Source: Blastomussa wellsi (lineage: Eukaryota > Cnidaria > Anthozoa > Scleractinia > Plerogyridae). Taken from it: a stretch of DNA of 64,000 nucleotides. Location of the stretch: contig OX393573.1 of NCBI GenBank assembly GCA_947652115.1, forward strand, positions 9,094,980-9,158,979. The letters run 5' to 3'. The notes beneath the pieces are model-generated. The model was not told the origin of the DNA and ran no database searches. It saw only the letters and a program-made list of their open reading frames with translations. Positions 43,001-54,700 of this stretch are shown one piece after another (within the stretch, counting starts at the first letter, position 1; each line of letters starts with the position of its first letter). The position numbers were made by a program, and so were the translations under genes.

Positions 43001-46000
43001 ACTTTGCTGTGGAAGGTTACTGTTAACTCGTCCAAGTCTGGTGCCAATATTAGCAAAGAAATCGTTTATTAAGTTTGCCTTTTCTGTGTCATTGACGGCA
43101 AGGCTTCCATCCTGCCTCTTTAATGGACCAATTTTATTTCTTCTGACTGGATTTGTTGCTTCCGCAATTAAATTCCAGTAAGCCGCTGCAGACTTAACCT
43201 CAGCCAACTTTTCGTTGAAGTACCGCGCCTTTGCGTTTCTTATCTCAGATGTGATCTCATTTCTTACTTTCTTATATCTTGCATATATTTCTTGATCTTT
43301 AGTGCTAACTGCTTTCTTAAACAACTTAAACCTTAAATTCATCTTTCGTCTGATGTCATTATTTATCCAAGGAGAAGATTGACTTCGGATCTTAACACGC
43401 TTCAAGGGTGCATGTAAATCACAAATATCTTTGAATAATTTGTACCATGCCCAGAGAACATCGTCCTTATCCTCGAAAACCTGAGCTACTTGAAACGGCG
43501 CAGCCATAACATCGTCTCGAAATTGATCAACCTGAAACTTTTTGTAGTTCCTAACATTTACCACATTTGGCGGCGGCCGTTTGAGCTTGAGATTAAGAGT
43601 TGCATATATTAGACAATGATCTGAAAGTCCCAAGGGTATTACGCCTTTACGGTTGATTAGATTGGGCTTTGTTGTGACAATCAAATCAATTAACGTGCTT
43701 GATCCAAGTGTGATCCTAGTGGGCTTGTTTACAATGTTCTGCATATCAAAAAGCTGAAACAAAGTCAACAGTCTTCTCTTTTTGGGATGAATTTCAGTTC
43801 CTGTTCTGTTATCAATACCTTGGAGGTCACAGTTGAAGTCACCAAGTAAAATAATAGTGGCAGTTTTCATCCACGCCTTCTCTAAAACACCATATATGTC
43901 CTCGAAAAAGTTAGGGCATTCAAGTTCCGATCTATAAATAACTGAAAATAATGCAGAAGTAGTGGGAAATTTAATCTGGACCCAAATTGCCTCAAGATGT
44001 TTTGAGGCCAAATCTTTACGATGGGTCGTCTTCAAATACTCAGCACAGTACATGATACATCCGCCTCCTTTGCATTTAGTCCTGTCTCGACGAAAGATTT
44101 TCATCCCATCAACTTCGTCCATGTAACGACTACCTTTTCCTACATCTGATTCTTGCACTAAGCTCTTGAGTGCAGCGTAGTCGACATCTTTACAAATTCC
44201 TAACACCTTATCCATCATCGCCATTTGTACAGTCCAGTAACGGAACTTTTCGATAAGTTCACCACCACATTTGGGTTCATTGGCAACACAGGTGACCATT
44301 TTCTGCACTCTGAAGCAGTGTCCTTGTACGCTTTCGTGAGTAGCGGTCAGATCTCCTTTGTACATGTTTATACAACGTTTCGTTAAAGCAATCTGGCATC
44401 GATCCGCCATTGCCGCAGTTCTCAAAACAGCTAACACGAAGAACACGCTGAACGCCGTGGCATGATACTTAGCCATCATTTCATACAGTAGAAATTGAAG
44501 ACATGCTCTCGCTTTGCCATATGGTTTTGTTTATTTACGATCTCTGTGAAATTTTCTTGAATGTTAATTTTCATAAAGTAAAACACAAATAAGAAAGTTT
44601 CTTATTTGTGTTTTACTTTATTTTCAAATGCAGTTCAAACGGCGAAAATGACGATGAAGAAACCACGATTCGGCGCCATCCCAAGAGTAAACATGCCAAG
44701 GAAAAGTCACGAGTCTGCAAAGCCGAGACCTGCTCGATCGGTTGTCAAGGATCACGATCAACAACCCAAGGCATGTTACAAGTCGTTTGGCCAATTGTGC
44801 CAGCGAATCACTGGCTTGAAAACCCTGAAAGGGTGGAAATTTAAAACAATATCAGACAGACTTATTCTGAAAAAGACTGTAGAACCTTTCCTTCTCCCAG
44901 AAGTAGAAATAATGATCGTGCATACACTGTGAAAGCTTTTGGTTGTTTTCTTCCTGACGATCATCCCCTCTATGTTACTCACCGGCGTTCATTCAGAAAC
45001 ATTTCAGTCTGTGAAATTGTAAGAGAGCTGGAGTGCTATAAACTTTGCTGTGGAGTGGAAGCCAGTGAATTAACAAGCCAGCTGTTTCATCATGTAATTC
45101 CCATAAATGAAGACCCACTTCAGACATGTGAGCAGGGTGAGCAGTTTCCCAACAAAGGTTTCTGGAGGTCAACGGACTGCCATCTCATGTGCGAAAAAGA
45201 AGTCGGGGAAGGTGCATGCCCACAATGTTTGGAGTACCTGGTTTCCTCAAGAAAGACCATAAAAGCAAAGGAGAGGCGGCTCTCCAAACCTGCAAATGTC
45301 AAGGCACCAGTATCAAAAACTGATCCGGAAAGAATTAAACTGACATTACAAGAACAAAGACTGAAATGTGCCGAACTTGAGCGAGAGCTAAATGAAATGC
45401 GAGCGGCAATTGTCAAAACAAACATTGAAGTGGACCATGAACTTAGCAACGACTTCACTAAAATCCTTGATGAGGCTGATGACAAAGTTACTCCTTTTAT
45501 GAGCCTTTTCTGGCAGCAACAGAAGAAACTGTTCTCCAGCAGTCGTACTGGGATGCGATACCATCCGATGATCATCAGGTTTTGTCTTTCACTTGCTGCT
45601 AAGTCACCTTCATGCTACGAAGAGCTTAGAAATAGTAAAGTGTTGTTACTCCCAAGTCAGCGAGGCCTGAAAGATTATCGAAATACCATTCGGCCACAAC
45701 GTGGATTCCAAGAGGAAATTGTTCAGGAGTTGAACTCCTTAACTGACACATACTTTGATGTTCAAAGATATGTGGTTGTTTTGTTTGACGAAATGAAAGT
45801 CACGTCAAACCTTGTTTTGGACAAGGTAACAGGAGAACTGATCGGTTTTACTAATCTTGGAGACTTGGAACAGAACTATGCTGTTTTGGAAAAAGTCAAT
45901 GAAATTGCAACACATGCCCTTGCCTTTCTGGTTCGTGGAGTTTGCACTGACCTCAAGTTCTGTCTTGCACATTTTGCCACAACTGGAGTTACTTCTGCGC

Positions 46001-49000
46001 AACTAATGCCCTTGTTTTGGGAAGCTGTTTGCAATCTGTGGGCCATTGCTGCCACATCTGATGGTGCCTCACCAAATACCGCCTTCACAAACCCCTTGAT
46101 GGAGATCCAGGCACTGATGTGTGTTATCGTGCAGTTAACATCTTTGCACCGCACCGCTTTGTCTACTTCTTCTCTGATGCCCCGCACTAACTATGCTTGG
46201 AGCAAGCAGACAGTGTATTCCCGCGGGATATAAAACGCTTGATATTTGCATATTTCTAATCGGGAAAAATTGGTCATACAGGAAGCAGCCAAACACAAAT
46301 TGATATCTTTTCCTGGCAGCAACAGATGATGTGTGCATGATTATCGTTTCAATTGTCCTGGATAATAGTCTACTGCGCAGGCTTCGAGTTTTGCAGCCGG
46401 AAAATTTTGGATATTTTTCCCTATTGAAAAGAATAGTGTGCTGCCTCGCTAACGCTCGCCAGCAATAAACAAGAAAAAAATCGCCTGGAGAAAGCGCCGG
46501 AAGATCTTATTGCAGACAGGAAGCGAGCATTTGACGCGGATTTGACACTTTATTTACTGATTGGCTGATGAAGATAAGCTGATACTGATACGAACTGAAA
46601 GCGGTTCGTTTTACATTTGCACATGGAATCGTGGAAGAGCGTTTTCAATAAGATTTACAAGAAATTTGTAAAGAATCTCAAGCCAAAATAAGGCAAAAAT
46701 TTTTTCAAAACTCATCGTTTAATCGGAGTCTGAATCGCTCACACCTGGAATGGTTGGCCTTGAAGACTTGCAGCTCTTGAAGTTGAATGAAAACTTGCAG
46801 TAATTGAAAGTGTTCAACAGATTTTGCTCTTGAGCTCTAAAAATTGTCGGATTGAGCGATGTGGACTTTGTTTTAATCCAAATACTGATGAACTGGGCAT
46901 CGAAATCGGTTGCAATGGTATTCGCGCTCTCGGCGGTTGAATAAATTGAGTAAACCTTTCTGATTCATTTTACGTGTTATCATTGGCTATTGTCTTTCAG
47001 CCAATCATAATCCAGAATTTCGACGTGTAATTTGCACTGGTGTTAGACTTTTTGCACTGATGTTACACTTGAACTGTACTGCTCTCAGGCAATCGAGTAT
47101 TTTTTTCATTTATATTATTAGTTGAATAATAAACAATTATTCTGATCAATCTTGCGGAATATCGTATGATTTAGCAAACTCGGCCTATGGCCTCGTTGGC
47201 TAAGTATCAGGCGATATTCCGCGATTTTGCAGTATAATTGTGAAATGACCTCAAAATATTGCACCGAAGTGGTTGCCGTAGACTGTCTTACGGAAATGCT
47301 ACAGGGTGTGGTTTGTTTGTCCGAGTCACACAGGGGTTCATCATGAGAGCGCATGCCAGCGCTAGTCGGTCAACTTTTGGAGCCTGGCATATAGTTTATT
47401 TGTGGCCCGAGTTGCATCATTTGCGCCCGAGCTTAACGAAGGTGCAAAGTCATGTGATTATCATTATTATCAATATACAAGGTCAAATAAATACACAATA
47501 TAATAACGTTTACAAGAATACAACTGCTTCGAATTGAAAGCTTAACGTAATGTCTTAAAATTTAAAACACGTTTTTTACAGGTGCAGTCGCGGATAGTTA
47601 CAATGTCTCTGAAAATTACCACCAACGAGTTGAGAACTAATCGATAACGAACCTATATTTTCCAGTTGAATTTCGGCGTACAATTCCCGCAGTAATTGAT
47701 GCAGCCGAGCTAATTTGGCGCGACCGTAGGAATCAAGTGAACGATGTCTGACTTCTCGAAAAGACGACAAGGAGTGGCTCTCTTTGTTTCTAGGTATTGT
47801 GCTTTTGCTTCTAGCCTATCTTCAAGTTTAAATCCAACTTTTTTTGTCTGCATTCTGTCCATTTATAACAAATAGACTGATTTTTTACTCTGAAAATTAC
47901 TCGTTTAGCGTGAAACCTGAACTTCAAAGCTTGCTGTTTGCTCGCACGCACTTAACTAGTTTAAATTGATCGGACGATGGAGCGTGAACTAATGTGCTTC
48001 AGGGCCGATAATGAAAAAGTGGCCGCCTGGAATCATTTGCGGCCCGGAGAGGCCAGATGTCACTTTGGCCGCGTATATTGATAATAATGGGTATGTGGTT
48101 CGAGTGGTCGCATTAACGGGGTTTTCGTACAAGGAAACGTATGGGCGTTTCAACGGGACCAAAAAACTTTACCGTAATAACGAGGTGAACCTAAGGCGGG
48201 GTTCCACAGTAACAGCACAATACAAAAAAGCAGGAGATAAGCAACGAAAAATAATAACTGAAGACGAATTAGACTGTTCACAGCCGCTCAATTTTTTTAA
48301 CGCAAAAGAAAGCGCGCGAAGCGTAGGGGGTGGGAGTTGGGAGCGAGCGAAAGAAAAAAATTGCTCCCCGCCCCCCTACCCCCTCACGTTTTGCGCTGGA
48401 GTCCAGTTCTCTCGCGATTCATTCACCGCGTGTACCGATCGAGGAAAAATACGCAAAAAATAGCGGACTGTGAAGAGTCTAAAGACGAATTATAAATCAA
48501 TGTGAACAGTTCCTATACTTTACCAATGTTGCCTCCTGACTCGTATAGAAAGAAATCATCTGAAGCAAACTTGTTGTTGTTGTGAGGATTGAGACAGTTG
48601 CGATAAGAACCACTAGACGAAGATTCAGAAAGCTTGGAACTTTGATTGGGGCCTTCGGACGGAGATGGCCGGCGTCGGAACTTGGAAACAATGTCCCCAG
48701 CACGCATAAACTCAGTGAGTTGAATGGCCATGAGAACTTTGTTCAGCATCGGTGCTTTGACTCGTATGATATTGTTTTCATAATCAGACTAGGATAAACA
48801 GAAAAAAAAATAAATATTTAATAGTTATTTTTCGAGGACGCGCCAGATGCGAGCTGATATATACAACCAACGAGGCCGTAGGCGTATCCGGAAAGTCCGA
48901 GAAGGAAACATTTTTTCAAAATTATAGTATTTATATACGTTTTCTTTCCGCAATTCTAGTTGCAAATTTTAAATTATTCAGCTTTAGAAAAAAAAATACA

Positions 49001-51736
49001 CGGCTTAGGACCGTTTTCTGGCAAAATCCCGACCGAGAAAGAACCAATCTGAACGCTCGGATATTGAAATTATTGTTCTTTCGAAGCACATCACCTGCAC
49101 TCTGGGATATTTAAAACATTGGGAATTTTTGAAAATGTATACCAAAGTCTTTGGGACTAAAAATATTTTTAAATGGCATCCAAGGAAAACACAGTGGTTT
49201 TGTACCTCATGCTGCCGTGAAATACGTACGTCAGATCGAGACCAAAATTTATTCCTATTTAAACTGGAACTATTAATTTGCAAATGCAATTGCCCATGAA
49301 AGGGTGAAGGGGTGGGGATGCTCGTCGGAAATTTTGAATTAAACCCCTAAAGGATACCGAACTTTGATTATATTAATCGAGTAAACAAATGACCTTCACG
49401 GCGTTTTGTGCAGAACACCCTAAGTGAGACCAAAATCCGAAATTTACACCCTAAGCGAGACGACGAGCATCCCCGCCCCTTTCATATGCGAGTCTCCCCC
49501 GGGATCATAAAGAGGAACCAACTGAATTTTCTGTTCTGTTGTTCATTTTACTGCCCAAATTGATGTATAAATTATTTATAATGGTGAAGATCGGCTGACA
49601 TTCCCAATTCGACATTCCAGTTCGCTTCGCCTTTGGCGAAAAATTGCGGATAATTTCTTTAGGTGTTCTTAAATAGAGCACGATTACATTGCACGATGTT
49701 GAAGTATCCTTTACTGTGCCCTTATTGCAGCCAAAGTTCTATTTGATATATAACAAGCAACAAATACCGCATACATCCATGGAGAGTAAAGGAGCATCTG
49801 CTCCTGTGGAATGCTTCTTCTGTGGAGACCCACCTACTCCTTCACCTCGCGCACGTTTTGCGAGTAACTTCCTAACCTGTAGAGAAACGTGGTAAGTAAG
49901 CTGTGGAGACCAACCTACTCCTTCACCTCGCGCACGTTTTGCGAGTAACTTCCTAGCCTGTAGAGAAACGTGGTAAGTAAGCTGTGGAGACCAACCTACT
50001 CCTTCACCTCGCGCACGTTTTGCGAGTAACTTCCTAGCCTGTAGAGAAACGTGGTAAGTAAGCTGTGGAGACCAACCTACTCCTTCACCTCGCGCACGTT
50101 TTGCGAGTAACTTCCTAACCTGTAGAGAAACGTGGTAAGTAAGCTCCAACGTTTCTCTAAACTCGTCAGTTGCCAACTGTGAAATCAGATGTCATAAAAT
50201 ATTTTGCAGTATTTACTGCAGTAATATATAGATTTAGCCAAGCTCCGTATTTTTGATGGTTCTTAATAATTTGTGAAATTGCGTTCATTAAAAGTACTAG
50301 CTTGCGCAACTACTCAAGAAATATTTCACAGCTGAAATAAATTTGTCATTTGCCGGCTGGCTGAGGCCGCAGGCCTCGAGCAGACCCCGGTCACAGTTTT
50401 TCACTATACGGACCGACCCTAAGCCGGCAAATAACTTATTTAGTTTTTTTCTACTTTAATTTTTTGGAGCAAGAAATCATAAAGTGTTTGAAAATCTTTG
50501 TTTACGCGCGCATCCAGTTGAACCGATCGGCGAAAATCATTTTTGTTTGCTCAGTTTGCATTTTACACTACCAAAAAAGACTTTGCTACAACGAACCATG
50601 CTCTCCGAAAAGTTCATCAACAAAGAAAGGAATTAAAAAGCACAACAGATTATAAAAACTGGATAAAAATAAGTCATATCAATGGAAATTAGCATACTTC
50701 GAACTGAAAATTGATTGCGGCTTGTGTCGACATTCTTTAAGCCTCCTTCGCTGAATGAAAAGCACTTAAAGACACATTTTCTAGCTAAAGACATTTGTAT
50801 TTAACGAATTTATACATATTACTTTGATTCCAACAGCATTTATTTCGAGAGACAGTTGGCGAATTTCAAAAGAGAAACTCAGTGAACTGTACATATGTAG
50901 TATGGCCGCCTATGTACTCGAGTGCACGGCAAAATTTACTGCGAGAACTGATTTCACTGTTGTTTATTATGACATCCCTTCTTGAACGGTAGAAAATTGA
51001 GTTCGGTTTTGGCAAAAGAAGCATAGAAACACGGCGTTTTAAATGCTAACTAGAGACTGAAAACCGGCGACTTGAAGTTAATCAGAATTGGTATGAAAAT
51101 CAGTGCGAATGAATAAACAGTGATCGACAAACCACGACCGAAATTCGACTGCAAATAAACACAATGAATACTCGCCTTTTAGAGAAGTTCAAGGCCTTAT
51201 AATTCCACTGCTAATTTTTCCTTTCGGTTACAACGGTTGGTGAACAATGCAGTGATTTTTTGAGACCAAAACTATCACTAGTTTCATCGTCTCGCCGCAA
51301 GATTTTCGTTACCGTGCGCGTGGGCACAGATAGGAAAATCCGGATCGCGTTAAAAACCAATCAGATTGCAAAATTTGTTACCGTGCCCTCTTGGAATAAA
51401 TAAATAAGAATAATTAAAAACGTCAAATCCAATTGGAGAATTTCCGCTGAGAATGACCATGGAAAATTACAAATTCCTTGAAAAAAAAAAAAACGAAAGC
51501 CCGCTTGTTTACCAAAAATATTCACGGACGGGTACTATCCATCCGGGTATTTTCCTCGGACGGGCACTATGCGCTGATAGTGCCCTCCGCGGATGAACAC
51601 TATCGCGTCACGTATTTAATTTAGACCAATGAGAATCGGAGAAAATTTAGTGGTGAACTATAATGCTGGTTATGATCTCTTTCGAAATGACAATCCTAAT
51701 TACAGCAATGGAACTATACCTTATGGTGTATGGTGT

Positions 51737-51776
<40 letters not shown>

Positions 51777-54700
51777 CTATACCTTATGGTGGTACAGCTA
51801 TCTACAGTTGGACAGCATTAAACAAACCATGAAATCTCTATAAGACATTATCTCATTTTAACAGAAGATGCATTCACTAAATTTATGCCACTTTAGGAAA
51901 TAGAATTATTTGTTTGCCATCAATACAAAGATCCAGTTTGTTTACATAATACCATCAAGGCTGTAATTTAATAGTAACCCGTAATAACCAAGGGGTTCCA
52001 AGACAAGCCTGTGGCTGCTGTAGTACAGTTATATGCCCTGCTTATACTGAACAACCTTACTTGTCTCAGCTGCTGACTCTTCTAACTTCTGATTCTGATT
52101 TCTGATACTGAAACATGTCAAACATTTAATCGAAGTTTCTGACCGCTCATATTTTCAGTACAGGCTATTGAGTAGGTGGGTTGGGGGGGGGGGAAGGCTG
52201 CTTGAGTACCGTCACTTATGTAGATCACCATCCTAAAGGCCAGGCAAATGAGGACACGTCGTTGCGGAAAGAAATGTTTTCCTGTTTGCCCGCACGTGCA
52301 ACAAATTTTGTGTCCGAGGTCACAAAAAATGGTTCTGTATTTTTTCCAGAAACATTTTGTGTTTGCAAAAAACGTTTCCCAGTTTGCTCGAGCAACAATG
52401 TGTCTGCGACAATGTGTCCTTGTTTGCCAGTTGTAGAACAGTCAGTGCAGGTGGCACTCAAATGAGAGTCGTAGTGGCCCTTCGTATATTTGTTCTTGTT
52501 ATGACCAACTGTGTTACAAACACAGCCGCTGCTGCTGAAAGCTGAAAGACTTTGTAATCCTGATATACTGAAATATTTACTAGGCAAAGGCATCGACTGG
52601 ATATATCAATCGTGTTATAAATATTTAAGGTAACATCCCACCTTGTACAGGTAAAAATGGAATGAATTGTCCAAGAAAACCAGACTTTGTCGATGTCAAT
52701 TACTCAGAGTACAGACTTTTAGCCCCTAGATTGCCTTTTCAAAAACGGTATGCAAGGTCCAAGAGGAAATCAGTTGTAAATCGGTACAGATGTCAACAAT
52801 ACTGTCAACACATTACCATGGTTCCCAAGAGAGTGAAACAACCAAGTTCAGTTAAAGAGACGATTGCAATACAAGAGTTCTGCTTTGTCATAAAATGTTA
52901 GACCACATAAAATCTTTCAAGAAACAAAATGGCTAGTGACAAATAGTGCTCTTTATAGAGGATAAGAATATTCCTTCAGAGAAAATAGCCGGAACACAAA
53001 ATTGAAGCACTTTCTATCAATTGACTATTACGTGAAGACTGATCAATATATCCCATTTTATCCCATGCCTTGAAGAATACAGCCAATCAAGAGCCTAGAA
53101 AAGCGTTGCATATTCTGCGGTATTCCACGTGTATACGTAGTATTCCACGAAAGGTTCCCGGCGTTCATCACGACTTCAAGTTTTCCCGCCGCGCGCCAGT
53201 TTTCAACTGTTTTGCGAGAAAATGTTCAAATACATATGAAGAAACAATTCCCTCGCATTCAACGTTTTTTAGTTTGAATCTTTGGTAAAACCTGTTGCCT
53301 TTATGATATTTAGCAATTATTGAATGAGGCTGAGTAGGATATCAAGAATTCTGCAGGTCGAGGAGGGTGTTATGTAAGTATGATCAAATGCGCATAGCCA
53401 GGATGACCATGAAAAGGGAACGCATGGTTCTAATATTTAACGAATAAAGAAGCCTCGACTGTGCTCTGTTCTGTTATAAAGTACTTAGGAAGCAGCTAGA
53501 ACTCCCTACACTTCTTTTGTGCTCTAGCCGCTTCCTGCGTGCTTTACAACAGAACAGAGCACAGTCGAGGCTTCTTTATTCGTTAAATATTAGAACTATG
53601 CGTTCCCTTTTCATGGTCATCCTGGCTATGCGCATTTGATCATACTTACATGCAATTTGCGCACTATATATATTAAACTATTATTGCTAGCGGCATGGCT
53701 CGTGGGGACGTAAGTACGCACGATGTCGCTTAACATGGAGGCAAAACTCCAGACATAAGTCAAGCTAATTAACGTTAAGGTTAACGTACATTTTCATCTA
53801 TTGGACATGCAAGTTTTGACAGCTGTCAAGACCAGGCAACCACTGACCAGTATCACGTGTGTTTACTTAAGTTGACCGCTGATCAGATCTTAGTTTTCAT
53901 TGACTCGCGGGCTCAATTTCGATTTTTTTCTTGGGGCCATTATGGCAGGATTTTAATCTTCAGCAGAAATTATTTCTGTGATTGAAGCTGACTATTTATT
54001 TTGACTATGGAATCCTTTGAGTAGTCATGGTAGTTGCGTACGTTTCACAAACTGTTAAGAACCAGCAGGAAAAATATGGAGCTCCGCTTTTGGGCTCTTT
54101 CGTTACTACAAATATAAGATTAGCCTGAAGAAACTCACTGCTTTGGCGTCTTTGGCTTTCTTGTTTCCTTCTGCTTCATACAGATACCGAACTTGCATCA
54201 CCATGAACCCAGGGATCTACACAAACAAACAGTGGAAATCAGAGGATTATACAACACACATAAAACACTATGAACCCAGGGATCTACACAAACAAACAGT
54301 GAGAATCAGAGGATTATACAGCACACATAAAACACTATGAACCCAGGGATCTACACAAACAAACAGTGAGAATCAGAGGATTATACAGCACACATAAAAC
54401 ACTATGAACCCAGGGGTCTACACAAACAAACAGTGAGAATCAGACGATTATACAGCACACATAAAACACTATGAACCCAGGGATCTATACAAACAAACAG
54501 TGAGAATCAGACGATTATACAGCACACATAAAACACTATGAACCCAGGGATCTACACAAACAAACAGTGGGAATCAGAAGATTATACAGCACACATAAAA
54601 CACTATGAACCCAGGGATCTACACAAACAAACAGTGAGAATCAGACGATTATACAGCACACATAAAACACTATGAACCCAGGGATCTACACAAACAAACA

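Larger units (their letters stand above)
41431..44620 (-). mobile_element. CR1-like LINE retrocopy inserted in the P-element
   Basis: The minus strand runs from about 44573 down to a (GAT)7-8 tail at 41431-41453, preceded by AATAAA, typical of CR1-group LINE 3' ends. The RT C-terminal region (1662-base-downstream frame at 41662-42045, [23 protein letters not shown]) is in a different frame from the main ORF, and the region just after the RT domain is deleted around 42060-42105. The outer edge coincides with a 23-bp perfect palindrome at 44574-44620. Confidence 0.7.

Noticed and set aside
48011..48463. 150-codon plus-strand ORF as a gene
   Set aside because: Its second half runs through a GC/purine-rich repeat and the first half resembles no family; probably repeat-derived.
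52181..52593. overlapping ORFs on both strands
   Set aside because: The region contains repeated TTTGC/GCAAA motifs similar to 58500-58640 and no frame has coding character.
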